This document shows positions 1-6,662 of a stretch of DNA of 10,796 bases, piece by piece; position 1 is the first letter of the stretch; each line of letters starts with the position of its first letter. The notes under the pieces were generated by a model. That model worked only from the letters and a program-made list of their open reading frames with translations. It had not been told where the DNA came from and ran no database searches. Source of the stretch: Candidatus Melainabacteria bacterium GWA2_34_9 (GTDB taxonomy: Bacteria; Cyanobacteriota; Vampirovibrionia; Gastranaerophilales; UBA9971); assembly GCA_001784535.1 (NCBI GenBank), contig MFRJ01000106.1, positions 15,421 through 26,216 of the forward strand, read 5' to 3'. Position numbers and translations under genes: made by a program.

Positions 1-1
1 C

Positions 2-1174
2 GTAGTAAAAACAGCAGTTGCTATGGGAATGAAAGTTCTTGTGCATGACCCCTATGTTACCAAAGAAAGAGTTGAAGAACTCGGTGCTACTTATGTAAAA
101 AGTCTTGATGATTTCTGGGGAGTATGCGATTTTATTACAATTCACGCTCCAAAAACAAAAGAAACCGCTTATCTTATCAATAAAAACACTTTAAACAGAA
201 TGAGAAAAGGCGTAAGAATAATAAATTGCGCAAGAGGCGGAATTATTGACGAAGATGCCCTTAAAGAAGCTATCGAATCAGGACAAGTTGCTGCTGCTGC
301 TCTTGACGTTTTTGAAAAAGAACCGATTGATCCTAATCATCCTTTGTTAAAAACTAACGGTCATCTTATAATGACACCGCACTTAGGTGCAAGTACCGAA
401 GAAGCTCAGCTTAATGTTGCTATAGATGTTGCAGAGCAAATAAGAGATGTACTGGCAGGCAAATCTGCAAGAAGCGCGGTAAATATTCCTTCTCTCAGGG
501 CTGATATTCTGGAGCCTGTGAAAGAATATATGAACCTTGCAGAAAACCTCGGTCTTTTTGTAAGACAAATAAGCGAAGGCGGTATTAAACAGGTTGAAAT
601 CACCACAAGAGGAAATCTTGCAAACTATGACTTATCTCCTTTGCGAGTTGCGGTAATGAAAGGCATACTTTCTCACAGCCATGAGGGAATTAATTATGTA
701 AATGCCCCAATCGTTGCAAAACAAAGAGGAATTGAAATAATTGACTCAAAATCAGAAAAGTCCACAAACTATGTAGGGCTTATAACCGTAAAATTAATTA
801 CGGATGCAGGTTCACATGCTGTTTGCGGTGCGATGATTGCTGACAAAACTCCAAGAATCGTTCAAATTGATGAATTTAACACAAGTTTTGAAGTTGCAAA
901 ACATATTTTAATTGCGCCACACTATAACAAACCGGGCATGATTGCGAAAGTTTCCACTGTGCTTGGAAATAACAATGTCAACATAAGCATGATGATGGTT
1001 GCCAAGAAAGAAGAAACCGCAGGTGTTGAATCAACAATGATTATAACGACGGATGAGCATATTTGTCCTGAGTTGTTAGCCGAAATTAAGCAAATTGACG
1101 GTATTAATGACGCTAAATACATTTATTTAACACCTGACAAGCAAAAATCTTCGCAAGAAGCAGTTGTTGTATAA
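2..1174 (+). CDS. serA: D-3-phosphoglycerate dehydrogenase, C-terminal part (5' end outside window)
   Basis: Oxidises 3-phosphoglycerate to 3-phosphohydroxypyruvate with NAD+, the first step of serine synthesis, in the cytosol. The frame is open to the first base, so the gene starts upstream; 390 residues are visible and roughly 135-140 are missing compared with the usual long-type enzyme of about 525-530 residues. Visible in order: the end of the NAD-binding Rossmann fold (MKVLVHDPY, whose Asp normally contacts the NAD ribose), the catalytic Arg in INCARGG (visible residue 78), the Glu in DVFEKEP (107) and the His in MTPHLGAST (127). An intervening allosteric substrate-binding region follows, then a C-terminal ACT domain (about 297-377, HYNKPGMIAKVSTVLG), which in this family senses serine. 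The Arg-Glu-His triad is complete. The internal Met at base 23 is not a real start because coding continues upstream of it. It may be co-transcribed with the membrane protein that begins 21 bases downstream. Confidence 0.96.
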   Translation, partial: VVKTAVAMGMKVLVHDPYVTKERVEELGATYVKSLDDFWGVCDFITIHAPKTKETAYLINKNTLNRMRKGVRIINCARGGIIDEDALKEAIESGQVAAAALDVFEKEPIDPNHPLLKTNGHLIMTPHLGASTEEAQLNVAIDVAEQIRDVLAGKSARSAVNIPSLRADILEPVKEYMNLAENLGLFVRQISEGGIKQVEITTRGNLANYDLSPLRVAVMKGILSHSHEGINYVNAPIVAKQRGIEIIDSKSEKSTNYVGLITVKLITDAGSHAVCGAMIADKTPRIVQIDEFNTSFEVAKHILIAPHYNKPGMIAKVSTVLGNNNVNISMMMVAKKEETAGVESTMIITTDEHICPELLAEIKQIDGINDAKYIYLTPDKQKSSQEAVVV

Positions 1175-1195
1175 TATCCAAAAAGAAACAAATCC

Positions 1196-1621
1196 ATGAT
1201 TCATAAAATTTTAATATATGGACTCACATTGGGCGGAGCATTATCCATAACCATTGGACTGTTTCATACTTATTTCTATCGTTTTTTCAATTGGGAAGAT
1301 GATTTTTCAAAAATAAGCATATTAAATGCCAGAGTTTTCTGCACGATTCATATTGCAACTATCTTATTTTTGATTGGCTTTGGTTTTCTTTCCATACAGT
1401 TTCGAGAAACTCTTTCTGAAGCAAGTGGTTTAGCCGCAGGTATTTGTATTTTTTATTCACTATTCTGGTTATGGCGATTGCTATGGCAGGTTATTTATTT
1501 TAATCCCTCAAAAATCGAGCTTGATAGCAAATTATTAGTAGTCTATTACATGCTTGTTTCGCTGTTTGCAATATTATTTATTGTATATGGAGCACCGGTA
1601 TTTTTTAACGCTCTAGATTAA
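1196..1621 (+). CDS. Small four-helix membrane protein, unknown function
   Basis: I do not recognise this 141-residue protein. Its hydrophobicity pattern suggests four transmembrane helices, at about residues 5-27, 48-68, 78-102 and 112-137, linked by short polar stretches (NWEDDFSK, QFRETLSE, NPSKIELDSK). It has no cleavable signal peptide or extramembrane domain. His24 at the end of helix 1 and His52 in helix 2 sit within the membrane region and could be functional, but nothing here shows that. The start is 21 bases after the serA stop. The ribosome binding site is weak (only an AAAAAGAAA stretch), so translation may depend on transcription and translation from serA. A long hairpin overlaps the stop codon. 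The reading frame is credible because of its length, coherent membrane pattern and position, but a function cannot be assigned. Confidence 0.75.
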   Translation: MIHKILIYGLTLGGALSITIGLFHTYFYRFFNWEDDFSKISILNARVFCTIHIATILFLIGFGFLSIQFRETLSEASGLAAGICIFYSLFWLWRLLWQVIYFNPSKIELDSKLLVVYYMLVSLFAILFIVYGAPVFFNALD

Positions 1622-1646
1622 CATGATTATCATGTTAGTCTAGAGC
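1610..1646 (+). terminator. Long hairpin overlapping the stop codon, possible terminator
   Basis: Bases 1610-1626 pair with 1630-1646 over 17 base pairs with one G-T wobble, around a 3-base TTA loop. The outer end is GCTCTAGA paired with TCTAGAGC. The stop codon of the membrane protein (1619-1621) is inside the left arm. No T-run follows on either strand, so it is not a classical intrinsic terminator. It could still end transcription, protect the 3' end, or be a protein-binding palindrome between convergent serA and argG units. Confidence 0.5.
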
Positions 1647-1660
1647 CTTGGTTATTATGT

Positions 1661-1682
1661 AAAAATAATAATTATTATTTTT
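1661..1682. repeat. Perfect 22-base AT-only palindrome
   Basis: AAAAATAATAA at 1661-1671 is followed directly by its reverse complement at 1672-1682. It contains no G or C. It lies between the convergent serA-side and argG transcripts. The flanking A- and T-runs would give a U-tract to a hairpin in either direction, so a weak bidirectional terminator is possible. Confidence 0.4.
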
Positions 1683-1698
1683 AGCTTTTGTTCAATAC

Positions 1699-1731
1699 TT
1701 GATAGATCCTGAATCAAGTTCGGGATGACAA
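1699..1731 (-). repeat. Short palindromic intergenic-type repeat running into the argG end
   Basis: On the - strand this reads TGTCATCCCGAACTTGA followed by TTCAGGATCTATCA. ATCCCGAA (1726-1719) and TTCAGGAT (1713-1706) form an imperfect 8-base inverted repeat around a 5-base loop; the one unpaired position is a C-A mismatch on the - strand and a G-U pair on the + strand. From memory this closely resembles a hairpin motif (TGTCATCCCG, a spacer, CGGGAT) scattered between genes in many bacteria. That identity is recall, not a search result. It overlaps the last codons of argG. Confidence 0.5.
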
Positions 1732-2928
1732 GGTTTGTTTCATTAAAGCCCTGACTTTTAGCGGTAAGCCAAAGAGATTGATGAAGCCTTCAGCGTCATG
1801 GTGGCTGTAAAGTTCACCTGTCGTGAAGCTGGCAAGACTTTCATTGTATAAAGAATATGGCGAAGTCATTCCGGCAGGAATGATATTGCCTTTATAAAGC
1901 TTTAATTTAACTGTTCCTGTGGTAACTTCGTGCATTTTATCGAGCATAGCAGATAGTGATTCTCTTAAAGGAGTTTCCCATTCTCCGCTGTATGCTAATT
2001 CTGCGAATTTCACAGCGGACATGTTTTTGAAAGCAAGTGTCTGCTTATCAAAACACATTCTTTCAAGCTCGCCGATAGCGGCATAAAGAATGGTGCCGCC
2101 CGGAGTTTCGTATACTCCTCTGGATTTCATTCCTACAACTCTGTTTTCAAGGATGTCTATAACTCCTACGCCGTTTTTGCCGCCAATTTCATTAAGTTTT
2201 GCCACTAAAGTTGCAGGGCTTAAAGCTTCGCCGTTTAATTTAACAGGAACACCTTTTTCAAACTCAAGTTCCAAATAAGTCGGTTCATCAGGAGCTTTTT
2301 CAGGAGTGACTGATATTTGAAGAAGTCTGTCATAAATTGGCTCTTGATCAGGGTGTTCAAGCTCCATTCCTTCATGACTCAAATGCCAAAGGTTTCTATC
2401 TCTTGAATAAATATCAGTTTTTTTCATTGGAGCAGGAATATTTCTGGCTTCAAGATAAGCCATAGCATCTTCTCTTGATTTAATGTCCCAGATTCTCCAC
2501 GGAGCAATTATTTCTAGGTGTGGTGCAAGTGCTTTTATTGTAAGTTCAAATCTTATCTGGTCGTTGCCTTTTCCTGTTGCGCCATGACAAATTGCGGAGG
2601 CGTCTTCTTTAAGAGCAACTTCTACCAGTTTTTTTGCAATTAATGGTCTTGCGATGGAAGTTCCGAGAAGGTACTTCCCTTCGTAAACCGCGCCTGCTTT
2701 CATTGTTGGGAAAGCATAATCTTTTATAAATTCTTCGGCAACATCTTCAAGATAAAATTTAGACGCGCCTGTATTTAACGCTCTTTCTTCAAGTCCGTCT
2801 GTTTCTTTTCCTTGACCTACATCAACGCAAACTGCAATTACGTCATAATCATAGTTTTCTTTAAGCCATGGGATTATTACTGTTGTATCAAGTCCGCCTG
2901 AATACGCCAAAATAACTTTCTTTTTCAT
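1714..2928 (-). CDS. argG: Argininosuccinate synthase
   Basis: Joins citrulline and aspartate, using ATP, to make argininosuccinate, the penultimate step of arginine synthesis (cytosolic). The 404 residues match the normal length of about 400. The ATP-pyrophosphatase P-loop AYSGGLDTT is at residues 8-16, YLLGTSIARPLIAKK at 86-100, and the citrulline/ATP-binding segment GATGKGNDQIRFE at 116-128; all are intact. The start is supported by GAGGAG about 9 bases upstream of the ATG. It is the last gene of three on this strand, 85 bases after a receiver-domain gene, with no obvious terminator between them, so partial read-through is possible. The C-terminal residues TLSSRT and the TGA stop are encoded by a palindromic repeat rather than by conserved argG sequence. 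No other argG-type or argH gene is visible in the window. Confidence 0.97.
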   Translation of the reverse strand: MKKKVILAYSGGLDTTVIIPWLKENYDYDVIAVCVDVGQGKETDGLEERALNTGASKFYLEDVAEEFIKDYAFPTMKAGAVYEGKYLLGTSIARPLIAKKLVEVALKEDASAICHGATGKGNDQIRFELTIKALAPHLEIIAPWRIWDIKSREDAMAYLEARNIPAPMKKTDIYSRDRNLWHLSHEGMELEHPDQEPIYDRLLQISVTPEKAPDEPTYLELEFEKGVPVKLNGEALSPATLVAKLNEIGGKNGVGVIDILENRVVGMKSRGVYETPGGTILYAAIGELERMCFDKQTLAFKNMSAVKFAELAYSGEWETPLRESLSAMLDKMHEVTTGTVKLKLYKGNIIPAGMTSPYSLYNESLASFTTGELYSHHDAEGFINLFGLPLKVRALMKQTLSSRT

Positions 2929-3013
2929 TGAAATATCTCCTCGAAAAGTCTTTTATGACTTATCAATGATACAACAAAATATTAATTTGAAAAATCTGAT
3001 TGTAGAGGCTTAA

Positions 3014-3418
3014 TTAACAAACATCAAAACCGAGTAATGTTAATTTTTCCAATAATGCATTGCTGTCATTCGATTTAACAAGATAAGCTTCTGAAACTTC
3101 ATCCAGTTTTTGTTCAATTTGCCTGTTTTCAACATCATCAAGCCCTGTAGCAAGAATAATTTTTGCACAGAAAGGATAGCTTATTTGTCTTTCTGCTTCT
3201 ATTGTGCGTATATTTTCTAAAACTTCATATCCGTTCATATTAGGCATCATGATGTCTATAATCATGAGATCGTAAGGGTTTCCTCTGTTTAAAGATGTTT
3301 TATAGGCTTCTATTGCATCCTGCCCGTTAGAAAAAGTATCGCATGTTCCGTATTTAGAAAGCTGTGTCTGAAATATATATACACATGTGAAATCATCATC
3401 TACAACTAAGCTTTTCAT
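3014..3418 (-). CDS. Stand-alone response regulator receiver domain (CheY-like)
   Basis: A 134-residue protein made of a single receiver domain. It shows the acidic pocket Asp7-Asp9 (LVVDDD), the phospho-acceptor Asp55 (LMIIDIMMPNMNG), the switch Thr91 (IILATG) and the conserved Lys115 (YLVKS). All residues for phosphorylation by a histidine kinase and for the conformational switch are present. There is no DNA-binding or enzymatic output domain, so it must act by protein-protein contact, by relaying phosphate, or as a phosphate sink. The loop between beta3 and beta4 (TIEAERQISYPFCAK) is slightly long, a feature often seen in hybrid-kinase-type receivers. AGAGG lies 7 bases upstream of the start, and a separate promoter lies at 3470-3498. 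No kinase gene is present in the window, so its partner is unknown. Confidence 0.92.
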   Translation of the reverse strand: MKSLVVDDDFTCVYIFQTQLSKYGTCDTFSNGQDAIEAYKTSLNRGNPYDLMIIDIMMPNMNGYEVLENIRTIEAERQISYPFCAKIILATGLDDVENRQIEQKLDEVSEAYLVKSNDSNALLEKLTLLGFDVC

Positions 3419-3469
3419 ATATTTGCCTCTGTTTTTAAATTTTTATTAGCTATTATTTAATATAACAAT

Positions 3470-3498
3470 AGTATATAACAGATAATGGTATATTGCAA
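3470..3498 (-). promoter_or_regulatory. Sigma70-type promoter for the receiver gene
   Basis: On the - strand TTGCAA (3498-3493) and TATACT (3475-3470) are separated by exactly 17 bases. This predicts a transcription start near 3463 and a 5' leader of about 45 bases before the ATG at 3418. The receiver gene is therefore probably transcribed independently of the permease upstream. Confidence 0.55.
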
Positions 3499-3534
3499 AT
3501 ACAGATATGGCTTATAGTAAATTGAGTTTTAAAA

Positions 3535-4947
3535 TTAAGTAATTTCGGGAATTTCTTCTATAACGGTTGGAGCAGATTTTCTTGAGAAATATCCCCAGAC
3601 GTAGTAAACAGGAATTCCGCTTAAAACTATTATTAAGCCCGGCCATGTGTATGCAGGTTTAAAGATTAAAAGATTAAACAAAACAAAAGATCCCATTAAA
3701 CAGTATGCAATCGGCAAATATGGATAAAACGGAACTCTGTAAGCTGTTATCACTTCAGGGTACTTTCTTCTGAAAATAAATAGCCCTATAACTGTAAGTA
3801 CATAGAAAAGAAGGGCAGAAAAGATTATATAATCAAGAAGCTGTGAGTATGATCCGCTAAGAACTAACAGGCAAGCCCAAGCCCCTTGAATAATTAATGC
3901 ATTTAAAGGTACATCGGTTTTTTCATCGATAACTGAAAGTTTTTTAAATAAAACACCGTCATTTGCCATTGCATACAAAACCCTTGCCCCTGCAAGAACA
4001 TTTCCATTTATACAGCCAAAAGCCGATACTAAAATTATTAAAGAAATTATTACTTTTCCCGCGCTTCCAAAAATTACGGCCATCATCGTTGCAGCAACTA
4101 TATCTTCGCCGGGAGTTTTTATCTGGCTTAAGTATAAAACAGATAAGTATGCGAGATTTGTTAAAATATAAAGTAAAATAACTGTTCCTGTTCCGAATAT
4201 AAATGCTAAAGGAAGATTTTTTTCGGGTTTTTTAATTTCTGATGCGATAAAAGTAAGGTTATTCCAAGAATCAGCAGAAAATAATGCGCCGACAAGTGCT
4301 ATTGCAATAAGTGAAAAGATATTTATTTCAGAATGAGGTAAACTCCAGAAATTAGAAAAATTAAAATGAAGTATTTCCGGTCTAAGACCAATAGTTAATC
4401 CGCAAATGATTATGCCTAATAGTGAAATGAGTTTTGCTACAGTAAATGTATTTTGTATCATTACACCAAATTTTGTGCCTCTTGTGTTTATCATTGTGAT
4501 AAATACGATTAAGAATATTGCCAAACATTGTTGTGTGCTGAATTTTATGAAACCAGAGTTGATAATATAATTAGTAGAGTCGAAAAAAGGAACTATAATT
4601 GCTAAAAATTTTGCAAAAGCAACCGAAACAGCCGCAATAACTCCTGTTTGTATAACAAGGAAAAAAGTCCATCCGTATAAAAATCCGACAAGTTTCCCAT
4701 ATATTTTTCTTAAATAAATGTATTGTCCACCTGTTTCCGGGATAGCAACAGATAATTCACTATAACTAAGAACGGCAAATATCGTCATAACTCCTGCAAT
4801 TAGCCATACTAGAAGCAATAATAATGTTGAATTTACTTGTTGTGCGATATCAGTAGATACTATAAAAATCCCTGAGCCGATCATTGTACCGCTTACAATT
4901 GCAATTGCGTCAAATAAACCAAGAGTCTTCTTTAATCCTGCCGTCAT
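3535..4947 (-). CDS. APC-superfamily amino acid permease
   Basis: A 470-residue inner-membrane transporter with about 12 hydrophobic helices, the normal size for the amino acid-polyamine-organocation family. The first helix carries the family's broken-helix motif GTMIGSGIF (residues 20-28), which binds the substrate amino group and carboxylate. The helix 2-3 region IPETGGQYIYLRKIYG (69-84) is also characteristic. The overall pattern is closest to the LAT/SteT-like branch (serine/threonine or neutral amino acid exchange or uptake), but the substrate cannot be read from sequence. The C-terminus is short, polar and cytoplasmic. AAAGGAAAA precedes the ATG by about 8 bases. A TATAAT-like box at 4989-4994 could be its -10 element, but I see no convincing -35. 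A hairpin at 5023-5066 separates it from the gene upstream. It neighbours serine and arginine synthesis genes, but that does not establish a shared pathway. Confidence 0.93.
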   Translation of the reverse strand: MTAGLKKTLGLFDAIAIVSGTMIGSGIFIVSTDIAQQVNSTLLLLLVWLIAGVMTIFAVLSYSELSVAIPETGGQYIYLRKIYGKLVGFLYGWTFFLVIQTGVIAAVSVAFAKFLAIIVPFFDSTNYIINSGFIKFSTQQCLAIFLIVFITMINTRGTKFGVMIQNTFTVAKLISLLGIIICGLTIGLRPEILHFNFSNFWSLPHSEINIFSLIAIALVGALFSADSWNNLTFIASEIKKPEKNLPLAFIFGTGTVILLYILTNLAYLSVLYLSQIKTPGEDIVAATMMAVIFGSAGKVIISLIILVSAFGCINGNVLAGARVLYAMANDGVLFKKLSVIDEKTDVPLNALIIQGAWACLLVLSGSYSQLLDYIIFSALLFYVLTVIGLFIFRRKYPEVITAYRVPFYPYLPIAYCLMGSFVLFNLLIFKPAYTWPGLIIVLSGIPVYYVWGYFSRKSAPTVIEEIPEIT

Positions 4948-5022
4948 GTGTAAATTTTCCTTTATTATTTCAAAAATTAATTAAAATAATTATAAATAAA
5001 AAATTTTTATAAAGATACAGCA

Positions 5023-5066
5023 ACATAATAGAAGAGGCTCTATAATTAGAGCCTCTTCTGTTATGT
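5023..5066 (-). terminator. Strong 20-bp hairpin after the calcium-loop protein gene
   Basis: Bases 5023-5042 pair with 5047-5066 with one G-T wobble around a 4-base loop. The GC-rich core is GAAGAGGCTC. It begins 17 bases past the stop codon of the gene ending at 5083 and precedes the permease leader, so a transcription end is the likely role. The T-rich stretch on the - strand starts only about 15 bases after the stem, which is unusual for an intrinsic terminator. Confidence 0.6.
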
Positions 5067-5082
5067 AATTATAAAATAATGT

Positions 5083-6363
5083 TTAAGCTTTAATAGCGTG
5101 TAATACGTCAGCATATTCTCTGTTTTTACCGTTGATTTTGAAGGTTGCGCCGTCTTGAGTAAGTACATCGTTATTTCTGCCGTCAAAGTTTACTTTTTCT
5201 TTTACTTTGTCAGTATTTCCAAGGTTGATTTCTGTGATGCCTGCTTCTTCAAGATCTTTTGCTTCGGAATTATAACCTGCTGTTTTCATACCGAGTTGAT
5301 ATTTGGCTTTTAGGATTTGAAGATCTTTAGCATCAAGCTTCATGTCGTCTTTGCCGTTAATTAAACCTTCTTTTGTAGCTAAAGCTTTTAATGCATCAAA
5401 GCCGTTTGCAAATCCGTCAGCTTTTCCATCGCCATCGAGGTCGGTATTGTTGCCGAATAAATCTCTGGCATCTTTTCCGCCTCTGATAGAAAGGGTTCCA
5501 TCTGCTACATCATTGATTGTTTCTTTTTTGCCATCACCATTGATATCAAATTGAGTTAATTTATCGGATGTTTTCACTCCATCTCCATTAAGATCAAATG
5601 TTAATGGGGTTTCTTTTCTTAATACGGTTGTTGCTACATTATATTTTCTACCGTTAAGTTCAATTTGTCCGCCGTTGCCTTCTTCCATATTTGTTGCACT
5701 GCCCCAATGGTCAGTTTTATTTATGCCTAGATCTGATAATACGCTAAATTTGTCATTTTTAACACTTGCATTAGCAACATAACCACCTGTTAAAGCACCA
5801 TCAACAATTTGATTATTTGCAAGTGTACCTATTATTTTTCCTGTGCGTTTTGAAATTGCATATACTTCACCATTATTGAAGTTTCTTTTTTTATCTTCTT
5901 CAGACATTTTACTGTAAAGATTTTTTAAAATCAGGTTATTTGATGAATCTCTATCGTGAGCTGTGCTGCTCCAGTTACCGCCAGCTGCATCACTATTTGG
6001 GTTGCCGCCTTCCATACTGGAAAAATCTTTTATGGTATTCCCAAGGTCAACATTTACTGAACCTCTGAAATTGTTAATATAGTTATTTTTGTATGCACCG
6101 ATAAGAATAACGTCTTCAGGTTTTTTAGGTTCAACTTTTATTACAGTCTTATCAACTTTTACAGGTCTTCTAGGCGCAAAAAAGTTTGATGAGTATCCAA
6201 AATTAAAACTATTTGCACTAAAAAATGAGCTAAATAAGGAATTAACATTAAAAGAATTAAAGGAATTAAAATTAAATGAAGATTGCAACCCGCCAAACCC
6301 ATAATTTTGGTATCTGTTAGCGTTGCTAAAATAATTTGCATTGTAAATACTTTGTAAACCCAT
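5083..6363 (-). CDS. Asn/Phe/Ser-rich protein with RTX-type calcium-binding core
   Basis: A 426-residue protein of unknown function. Residues 1-62 are low-complexity and rich in Asn, Phe, Ser and Tyr, followed by a basic-proline linker (APRRPVKV) and a middle region (about 80-250) that I do not recognise. From residue 253 there are three acidic loops: DLNGDG (257-262), DINGDG (273-278) and DLDGDG (308-313). Their order and spacing, with LFGNNT (302-307), then GFANGFDALKAL (317-328), then EEAGITEINLG (372-382), match a module I know from large RTX/hemolysin-like secreted proteins: LDGDG, FDxDGDG, ELFG, GFxAL, GIxxI. Calcium binding is therefore likely. There is no N-terminal signal peptide, transmembrane helix or GGxGxD nonapeptide array. 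I chose the ATG at 6363 because GGAGGAG lies 7 bases upstream. The GTG at 6378, which would add five residues, overlaps that ribosome binding site. Confidence 0.8.
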   Translation of the reverse strand: MGLQSIYNANYFSNANRYQNYGFGGLQSSFNFNSFNSFNVNSLFSSFFSANSFNFGYSSNFFAPRRPVKVDKTVIKVEPKKPEDVILIGAYKNNYINNFRGSVNVDLGNTIKDFSSMEGGNPNSDAAGGNWSSTAHDRDSSNNLILKNLYSKMSEEDKKRNFNNGEVYAISKRTGKIIGTLANNQIVDGALTGGYVANASVKNDKFSVLSDLGINKTDHWGSATNMEEGNGGQIELNGRKYNVATTVLRKETPLTFDLNGDGVKTSDKLTQFDINGDGKKETINDVADGTLSIRGGKDARDLFGNNTDLDGDGKADGFANGFDALKALATKEGLINGKDDMKLDAKDLQILKAKYQLGMKTAGYNSEAKDLEEAGITEINLGNTDKVKEKVNFDGRNNDVLTQDGATFKINGKNREYADVLHAIKA

Positions 6364-6381
6364 TTTAGACTCCTCCACACA

Positions 6382-6403
6382 TTAATATATAATTTTATAT
6401 TAA
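6382..6403. promoter_or_regulatory. 8-bp inverted repeat in the leader of the calcium-loop protein gene
   Basis: TTAATATA (6382-6389) and TATATTAA (6396-6403) are perfect inverted copies around 6 bases. The repeat ends just upstream of the GGAGGAG ribosome binding site. It could be an operator or a weak 5'-leader hairpin; in DNA this AT-rich, chance is also plausible. Confidence 0.3.
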
Positions 6404-6419
6404 GACCCCATAATATATC

Positions 6420-6449
6420 TATAAATATAAAAACAATTTGAAGTATCAA
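6420..6449 (-). promoter_or_regulatory. Possible promoter for the calcium-loop protein gene
   Basis: On the - strand TTGATA (6449-6444) and TTTATA (6425-6420) are 18 bases apart. The predicted start near 6413 would give a leader of about 50 bases. The region is AT-rich and similar boxes arise by chance. However, a terminator lies immediately upstream at 6487-6519, so the gene needs a promoter in this interval. Confidence 0.35.
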
Positions 6450-6486
6450 AATTTAATAGTTAGGAAAATTTTTAATATTTCTTAAC

Positions 6487-6519
6487 AAAAAAATTCCCGA
6501 CCTTTTCGATCGAGAATTT
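6487..6519 (-). terminator. Intrinsic terminator of the candidate small RNA
   Basis: On the - strand AAATTCTCGATC (6519-6508), a GAAAA loop and GGTCGGGAATTT (6502-6491) form a 12-bp stem with two G-U wobbles, followed at once by a run of T ending at 6487. The same stem on the + strand would have two C-A mismatches and no T-run. The hairpin is thus directional and ends a - strand transcript. Confidence 0.8.
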
Positions 6520-6656
6520 CTAGAAGAATAAAACTATACCTGCCTCCCCATAGCTTAGCAGCCGGTATAATTAGTTTGTATTCTCCCCCTGTCCCTAGAA
6601 TTGTTTAGCTTACCTACCCCTGATTGCCCACTTTTCCCCGTCTAGTAACCACCCAA
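6487..6656 (-). ncRNA. Candidate G-rich non-coding RNA, about 170 nt
   Basis: This stretch has no credible reading frame but is bounded by a good - strand promoter (6663-6690) and a directional intrinsic terminator (6487-6519). The transcript would carry seven runs of three or more G (near 6654, 6639, 6629, 6620, 6595, 6589 and 6549) but very few runs of C, so most of these Gs cannot be paired internally. Two local hairpins can be drawn. ATTCT/AGAAT closes at 6601-6597 and 6584-6580 over a loop containing GGGACAGGGGG. A bulged stem combines AAACTA/TAGTTT, TACC/GGTA and TGC/GCA at about 6577-6531, with GGGGAG in its loop. Its length is in the range of 6S RNA, but I do not recognise the 6S, SRP, tmRNA or RNase P consensus. 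It could be a regulatory RNA that exposes GGA or Shine-Dalgarno-like G-runs; function unknown. Confidence 0.6.
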
Positions 6657-6662
6657 TTTGTT

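Noticed and set aside
23..25. ATG as the serA start
   Set aside because: The same frame is open to the window edge and encodes family-typical sequence; the nucleotide-binding fold must begin upstream.
1170..1175. TATAAT at the serA stop as a promoter for the membrane protein
   Set aside because: No -35 box at the right distance, and TATAAT is readily produced by GTA-TAA stop codon context.
2090..2278. + strand frame opposite argG
   Set aside because: Antisense shadow of a strongly conserved gene, with no ribosome binding site and no sensible protein character.
3963..4181. + strand frame opposite the permease
   Set aside because: Leu/Lys-rich translation arising from the reverse of a membrane protein gene; no supporting signals.
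6089..6304. + strand frame opposite the N-terminus of the calcium-loop protein
   Set aside because: Its Lys/Leu/Glu-rich tail is the reverse of the Asn/Phe-rich low-complexity coding sequence.
6364..6378. GTG start adding five residues to the calcium-loop protein
   Set aside because: The GTG overlaps the GGAGGAG ribosome binding site that serves the ATG at 6363 at a normal 7-base spacing.
6487..6656. Assignment of the G-rich transcript to 6S, SRP, tmRNA or RNase P RNA
   Set aside because: The length would suit 6S RNA, but I cannot draw the long stem with a central bubble, and the conserved sequences of the other classes are absent.
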